Source: Carposina sasakii (taxonomy: Eukaryota; Arthropoda; Insecta; Lepidoptera; Carposinidae). Taken from it: 64,000 bases of DNA. A program made the translations under genes and the position numbers. The notes under the pieces were generated by a model. The model made no database searches. It was not told where the DNA came from and saw only the letters and a list, made by a program, of their open reading frames with translations. The stretch spans positions 434,001 to 498,000 of the forward strand of contig CP053161.1 of assembly GCA_014607495.2 (NCBI GenBank), read 5' to 3'. Below are positions 21,516-32,040 of this stretch, piece by piece (position 1 is the stretch's first letter; every line of letters begins with the position of its first letter).

Positions 21516-22788
21516 TGTTTATTTATTATTGTTTATTTGCATTGAAATGAAGACATATTATAATATTAAATTTGCACGCGGCTAGACTCCCAAAAGACTA
21601 AAAAGCAATTTTCAATAACATACGAGCTCTTATTATAAAGTTTCCTCACACTTGACTGGCATAATCCCAATATAAGTTGTCCATTTAACTTCGAATCCCA
21701 AAGTGGCCAAACTATAAAAATTCCCAACATGCATCCAAATAAATAACATTGACAGCACCCGTAATAGGTACCCTGGTCAAAGGGAGGGTCCGCGTTTATC
21801 CTATTATTGTTTTTTGAGAAATTGTAACAGTTTTGACGAGTGACCTGAACATTTCTCTTCCTCGCTAGTGGTGTGGAATGAAAAATTTTCAAGTTGGGTC
21901 CCCTTTGGTCCCCTGGGTGTCGTAGAGTTCCGTCGGACGCCGCGGCTGACCGCGGCCGGACAATTTGTCATATTCATATGTTAACGTGCGCGTCTTTTCT
22001 TCCAAAAAGTGGATAACTTCGTTGGTCCCACAGGTTATTCGATTTGTGGACATTCAAATTTGACGTCTTGTTATGGTAATGCCGTTGTTGTGCCGGAGGC
22101 GGATTGTGTCCCTTTTGGGCGGGTTTTGTTTTTGGTTGTGTAAAAATAAACAGTGACTTGTTACTTTATGGTGTTTAATTTAGCAGCCAAATATAGTATA
22201 ACAAAATATAGTGTTTATAGATTAGTAAATTGAAAAGAGTAGAATAATTATCCTATCTTGTATAAATGAAATCCAGTTAATTATACCTATATTTTAAAAG
22301 TCTTAGGTATTCGCAGTAAATAGATTGGGTTCTCAAAGGAACTAACACTTTCTACAAGTACCTAGTTTGTTAAATAGTTTCATGAATTATGAGTCGAATT
22401 CTATTTATGTAGTATTATGTATGTATTTAGGTACCTTCATAATGTAAGAGATTTAAATCGCATGTTTGAATTTATACTCAGTTATGCAAAATCACGTCCA
22501 ATATATTCAAAACCATCCTAACCTCAATAACTTGATTGACAAATTCTAAGCGACCCTTTTTGAAAATCGCAGTGATCGGGCACAGGTCGGCTTCCAATAT
22601 AAATGTAAATACACCCGACAGAAATATGACGGCAATAATTGCTTTATTGTACACCCGGATTGTCACCCGGTCGTATGTTAATGTTGACGAAGTTTGTTTT
22701 CGCCCTAAATTCGTGACAGTGTTGTATCATAGATAGATAGAAGATTCTTTATTGTACTAAATAATATTGAAATAATAAATATAAAAAG
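21516..22788. other. intergenic DNA with one GC-rich patch
   Basis: No gene recognised. Positions 21895-21965 (GGACGCCGCGGCTGACCGCG...) are clearly GC-richer than their surroundings. The 108-codon minus ORF at 21566-21892 has no domain I recognise. Confidence 0.5.
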
Positions 22789-22970
22789 TGGATGAAAAAT
22801 AACGTTGCCAATATGTAATTTAGAAAAGAGATGGTAAAATTCGTCATCCGAGTAATTGACCCGTAGCTCAGTGGTAAGAGCACTAGCACGGAATGCAGAG
22901 GTCGTGGATTCGATTCCCACTCGGGTGAGGAATTTTTTCCATTTCTTTGTTAATAATTTTATAATAAATA
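22789..22970 (+). mobile_element. diverged copy of the tRNA-derived SINE
   Basis: It contains the same head (GATGAAAAATAACGTTGCC), tRNA-like part with box A TAGCTCAGTGG and a mutated box B GATTCGATTCC, and the GAGGAATTTTTTCCATTTCT tail. It fixes the SINE start some 70 bp before the tRNA-like part. Protein-like reads such as VGIEPTTSAFRASALTT are translations of this repeat. Confidence 0.75.
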
Positions 22971-24463
22971 TTAAAGTTCTCAGGGCCTCTACATCTTGGC
23001 TACAGCAAAATGCACGCCTTACAAAGGACCGGGACTATAAAGTCTCGAGAACTTCGAAAGAGATACAAAATAATAATATTGAACTTAATGCTGCATAGCA
23101 TTCTCTATCAGTTAACCCTAGACATATATCATATAAACAGTCACGCCTACTCACGCCCATTGTCGCAATAAAGTTGGGCAGAAGTATGCAATTAAGCACT
23201 TTTAAGCAGTTAGTCCTATGTGGTAATGGGTGAGCCCACCATCGCTATTCGGACACAAAAGCTCAATTTAGTAACCAGTAATTATTGATTATCATCTTTT
23301 GGAAAATAATCCGACCGATCGACATCTATCTCCGCAATGATAAACGTGACTGTCTTTCTTTTATGAGACTGTAAAGTAGAGACAGAAAGTAGTATTCTTC
23401 CATTCTGTCCGCAGGTCCAACAAGCACAAAATCGGACCCTATCCATAAACTGAAAACTAAATTTTTGCTAACAAAAACGATTATTAAAACAGTACTTAAC
23501 TAAGTAAATAGACAGAGTAGCACTCATAAATATTCACAAGTTACGCTAGCCGGCTCATTTGTGCCCAAGCCCCTCTTTTTTGCAACATCCCTGTCCACTG
23601 GGGGCTGTTAGAATTGTTATAAGATGTAGATCGATGCCTTTCATTAGGCTCCTTATTGATTACTTGGTCATTTGAATGGCTTTCTCTGTAATTATGTTCC
23701 CAAGTTGTTCAGCTCAGCTGTGGAGTGATTTTATTTGGTATAAATATATAGTGTCTTTGCCTAATTTATAACATAGACTAGACTATAACATTTAAATGAC
23801 CAATGAATTGGCTAAGTGTGTATATAATATAAATCGTATCTTTTATATACTCACTTATCGGTAAGTGCCCCGGAATTTCCTTTCTTGCCTTTCCCTGGGC
23901 GTCTCTATTCATTCTGACAGGGTTTGTAGAGGCAGGAATGAGTGAACCGATCCTTGTAAAATCTCACTCTCGCTCGCAACACCTTTAGTTCAGTAATTTG
24001 GTCGACAGCTGACCATACCCATTCTAACCATTAAAGCAACTTTACAGATACCAAAACAACTTTTAAGATGGCAGAATGTAAATATAGAGTATCTCTCAAA
24101 GTCAAACTGTGTTAGCTACATTACCAATGTGAAAAGATTTTTGTGATAACGGAAAATTACATAGGAAAAGTGTTTCGTGGAGGGAAAACCGGGCTTGCTC
24201 CAAATCAGACCACCACCGTCCGGTACAATCAGTCTGTCGGTAATGAACCCCTCGGGAATGAAGGTACAGCGTGACTTAACTTCTGAACACTGCCGATCTA
24301 TTCCCAATTGACATATGGACGTTGCCGAACTGACAGGTGAGATGTACGAGTAGGTACTACAGGTTATAAGGATCATACCTATATCGCGAAGTGAATGTGA
24401 TTGGCTTTGTTTGATCAAAAGAATTACCTACTAAAATCACCAACGTCGATGGTTCTCAATAAA
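22971..24463. other. intergenic DNA
   Basis: No gene recognised with confidence. A 100-codon minus-strand ORF at 24116-24418 contains a protein-like stretch and is discussed as an observation. The repeat end at 23218-23262 mirrors 19060-19105. Confidence 0.45.
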
Positions 24464-25788
24464 TCTACACTAATATTATAAAGAGGAAAACTTTGTTTGT
24501 TTGGTTGTAATGAATAGGCTCCGAAACTACTGGACCGATTTAAAAAATTCTTTCACCGTTAGAATCCTTATTGGACCTGGATGAACATAGGCTATAAGAA
24601 TTTCCCGATATTCCCACGGGAAGGCGACCAACGGGAATTTAATATTTTTTACGAAAACCGCTATATAGGTACATATGAAGCTGAAATCCGGCATATATGT
24701 TCATTGGGGACAACGAGGAAGGACTAAAAACGGATTTTAAAATTTTTACGAACACCGCTATTTGTATGAAGCTGAAATCGGATTAGGGACTATGAGGATA
24801 ACTAAGAATGGATTTCCCAAAACAAAATTCCCACGGGAAGGGGACCAATGGGAATTCAATTTTTTTTACAAAAACCGCTGTACATATGAAGCTCAATTCA
24901 GACCTGTATGTTTATTAGGGACTGCGAGGGAGTACTAAGAACAGATTTCCCGAAATTCCCACGGGTAGGGGACAAACAGGAATTCCAAATTCTTACGAAA
25001 ACTGCTATTTGTATGAAGCTGAAATCGGATTAGGGACTTCGAGGAAGCACTAAGAACAGATTTCTCGAAATTCTCACGGGAAGGGGACCAACGGGATTTT
25101 TTTTACGAAAATGGCTACTTATATGAATCTGAAATTGGGCATATATGTTCATTAGGGACCCCGAGGAAGCACTAAGAACGAATTTTCCGAAATTCCCACG
25201 GGAAGGGGACTTACGGGAATTTCAAATTTTTACGAAAACCTCTATACATATGAAGTTGAAATTGAGCATATAATATATCCATCAGGGACTGCGAGGAAGC
25301 ACTAAGAACGGATTTCCTGAAATTCCCACGGGATGGGGACAAACGCTTATTCCAAATTTTTATGAACACCGCTATTTTTATGAAGCTGAAATCGGATCAG
25401 GGACTAGGAAGTAGCACTAGGAACGGATTTCCCGATATTCCCATGAGAAGGGGACAAACGGGAATTCATTTTTTTACGACAACTGCGATACATATGAATT
25501 TGAAATTGGACCTGTATGTTCATTAGGGACTGCGAGGGAGCACTAAGAACGGATTTCCCGAAATTCCCATGGGAAGGGGAGTTACGGGAATTTCAAATTT
25601 TTACGAAAACCGCTATTTATACGAAGCTGAAATCGGATTGGGGCTACAATGAAGCTCTAAGAACGGATTTCCCGAAATTCCCACGGGAAGGAGACCAACG
25701 GGAGTTCCAAATTTTTACAAATACATTACATATGAAGTTGTAGCTATGTACTGATATGTACCGAAGCGAAGCGAGGGCGGGCTACTAG
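24464..25788 (+). mobile_element. non-autonomous Helitron-like element, long form, left partner
   Basis: It starts TCTACACTAATATTATAAAG after an A and ends GAGGGCGGGCTACTAG before a T. About ten diverged tandem units of 95-130 bp make up the body, each with TGAAGCTGAAATCGG and CCCGAAATTCCCACGGGAAG phrases. There is no helicase gene. It faces an identical copy at 26012-27336. The short form at 4456 has four units. Confidence 0.8.
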
Positions 25789-26011
25789 TACATTATAAGT
25801 TGCTTAGTTGACTCTTACGATATGTGTGGAAGGAAATGCAGCTGATGTATTCTAGTGAAACCCCACATTAGCACAGGACAAAGGAAGTTTTCGTAATGTG
25901 GGTCTTAATTAATATTATGGTACAAGTAGGTAAGTATTATGAGAAAGGATCGTGAGAAAATATGTAAAGTAAGTTGGTTTAACCTTGCATAATATTACCC
26001 ATATACCTACA
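25789..26011. other. spacer between the two facing Helitron-like units
   Basis: About 221 bp separate the facing CTAG ends. The first ~100 bp (GTTGACTCTTACGATATGTG... to AGCACAGGACAAAGG) belong to an interspersed repeat also seen at 27765, 45336 and 52600. No ORF. Confidence 0.6.
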
Positions 26012-27336
26012 CTAGTAGCCCGCCCTCGCTTCGCTTCGGTACATATCAGTACATAGCTACAACTTCATATGTAATGTATTTGTAAAAATTTGGAACTCCC
26101 GTTGGTCTCCTTCCCGTGGGAATTTCGGGAAATCCGTTCTTAGAGCTTCATTGTAGCCCCAATCCGATTTCAGCTTCGTATAAATAGCGGTTTTCGTAAA
26201 AATTTGAAATTCCCGTAACTCCCCTTCCCATGGGAATTTCGGGAAATCCGTTCTTAGTGCTCCCTCGCAGTCCCTAATGAACATACAGGTCCAATTTCAA
26301 ATTCATATGTATCGCAGTTGTCGTAAAAAAATGAATTCCCGTTTGTCCCCTTCTCATGGGAATATCGGGAAATCCGTTCCTAGTGCTACTTCCTAGTCCC
26401 TGATCCGATTTCAGCTTCATAAAAATAGCGGTGTTCATAAAAATTTGGAATAAGCGTTTGTCCCCATCCCGTGGGAATTTCAGGAAATCCGTTCTTAGTG
26501 CTTCCTCGCAGTCCCTGATGGATATATTATATGCTCAATTTCAACTTCATATGTATAGAGGTTTTCGTAAAAATTTGAAATTCCCGTAAGTCCCCTTCCC
26601 GTGGGAATTTCGGAAAATTCGTTCTTAGTGCTTCCTCGGGGTCCCTAATGAACATATATGCCCAATTTCAGATTCATATAAGTAGCCATTTTCGTAAAAA
26701 AAATCCCGTTGGTCCCCTTCCCGTGAGAATTTCGAGAAATCTGTTCTTAGTGCTTCCTCGAAGTCCCTAATCCGATTTCAGCTTCATACAAATAGCAGTT
26801 TTCGTAAGAATTTGGAATTCCTGTTTGTCCCCTACCCGTGGGAATTTCGGGAAATCTGTTCTTAGTACTCCCTCGCAGTCCCTAATAAACATACAGGTCT
26901 GAATTGAGCTTCATATGTACAGCGGTTTTTGTAAAAAAAATTGAATTCCCATTGGTCCCCTTCCCGTGGGAATTTTGTTTTGGGAAATCCATTCTTAGTT
27001 ATCCTCATAGTCCCTAATCCGATTTCAGCTTCATACAAATAGCGGTGTTCGTAAAAATTTTAAAATCCGTTTTTAGTCCTTCCTCGTTGTCCCCAATGAA
27101 CATATATGCCGGATTTCAGCTTCATATGTACCTATATAGCGGTTTTCGTAAAAAATATTAAATTCCCGTTGGTCGCCTTCCCGTGGGAATATCGGGAAAT
27201 TCTTATAGCCTATGTTCATCCAGGTCCAATAAGGATTCTAACGGTGAAAGAATTTTTTAAATCGGTCCAGTAGTTTCGGAGCCTATTCATTACAACCAAA
27301 CAAACAAAGTTTTCCTCTTTATAATATTAGTGTAGA
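26012..27336 (-). mobile_element. non-autonomous Helitron-like element, long form, right partner
   Basis: It is the reverse complement of 24464-25788, with the same 1325-bp length and no difference in the sections I compared. It begins TCTACACTAATATTATAAAG at 27336 (minus) and ends CTAG at 26012, followed by T. The base before its 5' end is G, not the expected A. Beyond both ends the flanks do not match those of the left partner. Confidence 0.8.
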
Positions 27337-27659
27337 CAAAAGTAATCTGTGATCTAAATGAGTATATGTTATGAAGTAGAAATCTGTGAAATATCATGTT
27401 CAAACCAATAATTCTTCGCACATGTATGAAATGATCAAACACTTGTTCCCCCAATTATCATAAAATATCAAACATGTTTGAGTTATAGTCACTTACAAAA
27501 GATAATCAAGTGGCCTTTGTTATCCAAAATAATGATTTTGATACCGAAGGGGCGCGATGTGTGCTAAGTATGATTTATATTAAACAGCGGGTGATTTTTG
27601 CTCAGCACAAATTGCATAACATTTGGCTCATGAACTTTGAAAGAATTGCGCATGTTTTT

Positions 27660-27890
27660 TTTATATAGGTAGATTTCCCAAAATGGGAGAGCCACAACTA
27701 CAAGATCACGAAGGAGATCTGTAGGACCACGTTTAACATAACGGAGATAGATGGAAATGATTAGTGACAAGTTGATAGCTCATCGCCCAAGAATGTCCCT
27801 GAGTTCCTTAGTCGACTCTTACGACATGCACGGAAGGAGATGTAACTGTATTCTAGTAAATCCCCGCATCAGCAAAGGATATTTTGCAAT
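27660..27890 (+). mobile_element. fragment of an interspersed non-LTR-type repeat
   Basis: The phrase AAAATGGGAGAGCCACAACT...GGAGATCTGTAGG, and then GATAGCTCATCGCCCAAGAA...TTAGTCGACTCTTACGACAT, recur separately or together at 6478-6600, 37405-37460, 45336-45465 and 47895-47950. No coding capacity is visible. Confidence 0.55.
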
Positions 27891-27958
27891 AGTTAACTAT
27901 AAAATTCTCTTTTGTAGAAAATTCTGACAGTTTGTATGCTGCGGCAAAACTGCACGAA

Positions 27959-28241
27959 CAGGGGGCTAATTCTCGAAAAGTCTCGAGTTGGAACGAAGCC
28001 GAAACGGAACCGTTGTAGACGCAATAATAATAGAAAGCAATAATCATTTTTCGGTGACGTATTTAGATACATTTCAGCACGAGACAGATATTTGTTTTTA
28101 ATCTGTCATACTAGCGACCGATGCGTGCTAAAATATACCTTATTACTCAAACGGTAAGTATATATTGCTTCGAACCGCGTTTCGTTAACGGTTTGTTAGT
28201 AGTAGCGTTTCGCTCAAAAATGTTCAAGAATTACCCCCCAG
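27959..28241. mobile_element. MITE, CAGGGGGC...CCCCCCAG family
   Basis: The ends CAGGGGGCTAATTCTCGAA and TTCAAGAATTACCCCCCAG are imperfect inverted repeats. A second copy at 46937-47214 is about 80-85% similar. The interior contains GAAGCCGAAACGGAACCGTT. No clear target duplication could be fixed at either copy. Confidence 0.7.
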
Positions 28242-28998
28242 TTGATAACCTAACCTAACAGTAGTGGCCAATGTCTATACGAGAGATCAAACAATCTCGG
28301 AGTCTTTTATTCCTAGTTTGAAATTTTGTATGAAAACAATTGAAGATTAATTCTGAGATATTCAAAAAATCTCTCAAGATCAGTTATAGAAATTGGCGGT
28401 AGGCGGTACTAAAATCCGCAAAATTTTAAAAATTGCTTTTTCCAAAATCAAACCTAATAATGAGAGGGCTGGTAGAGAAGACAACATATGAGCCCATATC
28501 AGTATAAGTAGCTAATGCATCGCGATCTACCCTCAATACCTAATGGAATTCATCAAAAATCGAAGGGGTGTGTTGCATCATCTTCCCCTAATTTGATTTT
28601 TATTTTATTTCAACCCTACGTGTAGGGGCAGTGGAATTAGTCTTGCCATATGCGCTCCTACTTGTGTTACAGTTCTACCGCGATTGTTCATTTTTGTTGT
28701 GTCCGTGACTCTAGTTTGACAATGTTTTGTCGTAACTTTTAATTTTACTAATATAGGAAATCGGGAAAATAAGATAAAAAACCATTTAAAACTTCTTAAA
28801 TTGATAATTTTTGCCTGAAAAGGGCGGCGGACTTAATAGGTTAACTGGTGTACAGTAGGTGTGTAATTTGCACACTTTTGCCTAACCTCTTTGGGGGATA
28901 ATGGGCTTGAATGTAAATAAATACATAACTCGGTCTTTAGTACCTATTTTGTATGCAACTCCCTAAATGTAATAATTTTATAGGTAAATCCATATACA
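28242..28998. other. intergenic DNA with repeat fragments
   Basis: Positions 28315-28395 belong to the ATCTCTCAAGATCAGTTATAG family seen at 8726, 52668 and 54110. Positions 28845-28925 (AGTAGGTGTGTAATTTGCAC...) recur at 46840-46900. TACA at 28995-28998 is the left target duplication of the next element. Confidence 0.55.
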
Positions 28999-29435
28999 TG
29001 ACGTAGATGGGTCGAGTGGTGTGCCGTTAGGTGTGTCCGACATCTTCCAAAATCCGAAATAAAGAATGCGGCGTGTAGTAAACAAGCTTAATTAGGAATC
29101 ACAAACACTTTCACTGTATCTACGCACAAGATTACTAGGATTCTAGCGGATAACGTAGAAACGTGGTAAGTACAAGACAGAGGCTGATTAGCACCCGTGT
29201 TTCGCTCGACCGACGCAACAAGCAAGGACAGAATACCCTCCGGCTCAATTCAAACGACCAGGTGGTCGTTGTAAATCTACAGTGGCGCCCTCTCAGTACT
29301 CTGTCTTGTCTTTACCCAAGTGACAGCTGTCCTCCAGTCAGTGATAGCTGTCGACTTGACGTTTCTAACTTCAACGATTGAAAATAGATGGCGTTGGAGA
29401 TCCGACTGTAGGATATGACATCTTGATCTCCGACA
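28999..29435 (-). repeat. 3' LTR of the mosaic gypsy element
   Basis: On the minus strand it reads TGTCGGAG...CTACGTCA. It is identical to 33580-34016 except at one base. ATGGCCG stands directly upstream of it on the minus strand, after a GAGGACGGGTAG purine-rich block that may be the polypurine tract. Confidence 0.95.
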
Positions 29436-29731
29436 CGGCCATTTTGACAGACTACCCGTCCTCGGGTAGAACCGATGAATCTGTGAACAAGATAACTCAA
29501 GGAAGTATCTGCGCTCGGCCATTCTGCCTTAACTTAAATTTAAAGACTTCTTATTACAATAGTTCATGAAATCACAAAAATCGCTCATCGACCGTCAAGT
29601 TCCCAAAATCTTTACGTAAAGACATAAAAAATAAAAGATAAGCAGACTCGCACATACGTTTAAATCAGTCAGACCTTTCCTTCGGTCAACATTACAGTAA
29701 CAGTTAGTCATATAGCCAGTCCTTCGGCTAT

Positions 29732-29950
29732 CTACTATGGAAACACAGTCCTTCGGTTTCCAACACACACATGTAGCACAGTCCATCGGCTACCTACTAC
29801 GGAAACACGGTCCTTCGGTTTCCAACACACACATGTAGCACAGTCCATCGGCTACCTACTACGGAAACACGGTCCTTCGGTTTCCCACACACACACATGT
29901 AGCACTGTCCATCGGCTACAGCAGAAACTCGGTCCTTCGGTTCTGCCACA
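29732..29950. repeat. 62-bp tandem repeat in the 3' untranslated part
   Basis: CTACTACGGAAACACGGTCC recurs at 29732 (with one change), 29794 and 29856, followed by a shortened fourth unit. Each unit carries TCCTTCGG and CCATCGGC, which are diverged copies of the same short motif, so the unit itself seems built from an older smaller repeat. Confidence 0.92.
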
Positions 29951-30038
29951 AATACATACTACTGTCTGTCAAGGGATTGTCAAAGTCACAATTTAAAAAA
30001 ACCGGTCAGTAACTTGTACATCGCATATGAAAATTCAT

Positions 30039-30203
30039 TCATTTAGACTCTGAGGTCACATTAATTTCGATATCAAAATTACTAGGAACTTGATGGTCTG
30101 GCACCCTACGGACCCGATCGTGCGAATATTTGTAGGTTCGATTTGAAGACAAAGATTTTAGTCGGTATCTATCACCATCTAACAATTAAATTTTATACGG
30201 TCC
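30039..30203 (-). pseudogene. pol: integrase C-terminal tail fragment, second 3' module
   Basis: Continuing the RT frame past its stop, the minus strand reads an integrase-tail pattern: a GPY motif, then DGDRYRLKSLSSNRTYKYSH and a DRVRR run, to a stop at 30039. Two in-frame stops (30204 and about 30186) separate it from the RT part. In complete Ty3/gypsy elements this GPY/F-type tail ends pol. It closely resembles residues 370-409 of the ORF at 30689-31999 but differs in many positions, so it comes from another relative. Confidence 0.7.
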
Positions 30204-30428
30204 TTAAAATTTAGGATCTAGTTTAACTTGATTACGTTTTTCATTCTTAATGAACACATCTAAGACACGTCGTAGACGTTCCAACCCCTGCTCTCCTGTA
30301 GAATACAATACCAGCAGGTCATCAATGTAAGAAACAATATAACTATGAGCTAATTCACCTAAAGCTTTTGCTATAGCCCGCTGATAAACTGAACTGGCGT
30401 TCTTTAAACCAAACGGCATGGCACACAC
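30204..30428 (-). pseudogene. pol: reverse transcriptase fragment joined to an integrase-tail start
   Basis: The 74-codon piece has MPFGLKNASSVYQRA (near residues 4-18) and the catalytic YIDD box (residues 39-42), both typical of Ty3/gypsy RT. After FIKNEKR it passes straight to QVKLDPKF, which belongs to the start of an integrase tail, so RNase H and the integrase core are deleted between them. The sequence is clearly divergent from the RT at 30689-31999 (YIDD, not YMDD), indicating a third source element. Confidence 0.8.
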
Positions 30429-30494
30429 AAGGTAAATAATTCCAAAACAAGGCTACAGTATACACAATCCATATAGAGTAACGTCAGTCAAGTA

Positions 30495-30665
30495 AGTCTA
30501 GTTGCCTCAATCTAGCAACTCTTGGAAACTTCCATCCAGCTTCCGTAAACCAGTCTAGTCACTTCCATCCAGTGACTCTTGGAAACTTCCATCCAGCTTC
30601 CGTATACCAGTCTAGTCACTTCCATCCAGTGACTCTTGAATACCTCTATCCGGTATCCGTAAACC
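30495..30665. repeat. 57-bp tandem repeat, three units
   Basis: AGTCTAGTCACTTCCATCCA-type units begin at 30495, 30552 and 30609, a period of exactly 57 bp. The block lies just after the integrase tail of the chimeric ORF, that is, where a 3' untranslated region would be, and differs from the 62-bp block near the LTR. Confidence 0.92.
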
Positions 30666-30688
30666 ACTCTCAATCAGTCAACTCAACA

Positions 30689-31999
30689 TTAATTAGAACA
30701 TGACGGTCCATCCCCGTCAAGTTCGCACAGATTATCATCACGGTCACATGTCAGCGTGTCATTGGTAATGTCATTCGCAGGCATTCGCCTAAGTCTGTCA
30801 TGTGCGTACTTATAGGTTCTATTGGAATTAAGGGCTTTAAGAACATAACGATTACCTTCAAGTACCTCCGATACCCTAAAAGGACCTCTATACTTCGGAT
30901 CAATTAATCGAATTTCGAGTTCACCTGTAGTTACACGAGTTTTTGGCAAACCTGTTGTAAAATAACTGGAATATTCACCTAAAATAGTTAAAAGATCTGA
31001 CTTTTTACAAGAGGGTATATCTGTGTCAACATTACTAAAGTCGTTACTGATACTAGAATCGGTTAAAACGTCACAATTTAAAACTGTCAAGTTATTTTGT
31101 TTTGAAATGCTAAAATTATTTGTTGACAAGTTAATAACGAAGCCTTGACTCAATATTTCACGACCTAGCATAATATCACGACGCATATACACATCGGGTA
31201 AAACATGTAATAAAAGTTCTAAACAATAATCATTAATTTCAACATTACACAGTATTTGCTGGGTGCTGAATACACTGGTTTGACCAATTCCCGTTAGAGA
31301 GACAGTTTTAGCAATTCTTTTACCATTGAAACTTGATGCAACGCTTTCTTTTATTAGTGAACACTCAGCACCCGAATCAAAATGAAAATCATAAAATCTA
31401 CCTTGATTATTAAGAGCGCCGGTCGGTGGTAAAGCGGTAAGTGCAACTATCTTTCGTGGATTCAGACGAATTTGACCTCGGCGCACCTCGAAGCCTAGGT
31501 ACTCTACTTTTTCTTTCAGGAATGAGCACTTTTTAGGATTTAACGAAAATCCCTTCCCAGAAAGAACTTCTAATACTACCTTTAGTCTATCGAAAGCTTC
31601 GTCGATGTTACTGGCCACAACTAGCACATCATCCATGTACACTACAACGTACTTGTTCACGAGATCGCCTAGAGCATGTATGAGAGCACGTTGAAACACT
31701 GCAGGAGCATTTTTCAAACCGAAGGGCATAGTAAGGTACTCATACTGACCTTCAGTTGTCACGAATGCTGTGCGCTCTATGGACTCCGACTCGATAGGGA
31801 TCTGGTGAAATCCCGATGCTAAATCTAAAATTGTAAAAAAATGTCCTCCATGCAACCTAGCAATCTGTTCAGATATGAGTGGTAAAGGAAAACGGTCAGC
31901 AACGGTGTTATCGTTCAACTCCCTATAATCGACACACATTCTATCTGAACTAGGTCTAATTACCTTAGCATTAAGCAGCTCGTTGATCTTGCCCCTCAC
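30689..31999 (-). CDS. pol: chimeric RT-protease-integrase tail ORF, 436 codons
   Basis: Residues 1-190 are Ty3/gypsy RT: MCVDYREL at 21-28, LDLASGFHQIPI at 59-70, MPFGLKNAP at 91-99, catalytic YMDD at 121-124, LGF at 168-170. A 16-residue block before MCVDY is missing compared with the first copy. At about residue 194 (near 31420) the frame passes into a second retropepsin with DSGAECSL at 208-215 and a GR(E/D)IL-type C-terminal motif at 279-283. At about residue 368 (near 30898) it passes into an integrase C-terminal tail (PFRV, RTYKYAHDRLRRMPA). RNase H and the integrase core are absent. The ATG at 31999 is simply the first in the frame; in a normal element the frame would be continuous with protease. 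An active enzyme is doubtful. Confidence 0.88.
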   Translation of the reverse strand: MRGKINELLNAKVIRPSSDRMCVDYRELNDNTVADRFPLPLISEQIARLHGGHFFTILDLASGFHQIPIESESIERTAFVTTEGQYEYLTMPFGLKNAPAVFQRALIHALGDLVNKYVVVYMDDVLVVASNIDEAFDRLKVVLEVLSGKGFSLNPKKCSFLKEKVEYLGFEVRRGQIRLNPRKIVALTALPPTGALNNQGRFYDFHFDSGAECSLIKESVASSFNGKRIAKTVSLTGIGQTSVFSTQQILCNVEINDYCLELLLHVLPDVYMRRDIMLGREILSQGFVINLSTNNFSISKQNNLTVLNCDVLTDSSISNDFSNVDTDIPSCKKSDLLTILGEYSSYFTTGLPKTRVTTGELEIRLIDPKYRGPFRVSEVLEGNRYVLKALNSNRTYKYAHDRLRRMPANDITNDTLTCDRDDNLCELDGDGPSCSN

Positions 32000-32040
32000 A
32001 ATCTGACGTTCATCTGGGGTCAGCCTGTATGGGCGACGAT

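Noticed and set aside
25516..25743. Identical ORFs on opposite strands (also 26057-26284) as a duplicated gene
   Set aside because: They translate the tandem units of the Helitron-like elements. There is no start context or domain, and they exist because the units are identical.
24464..27336. Palindrome as a missed-adapter sequencing artefact
   Set aside because: Such an artefact would extend into flanks on both sides. Here the inverted identity stops exactly at the TC and CTAG ends, although reads should still be checked.
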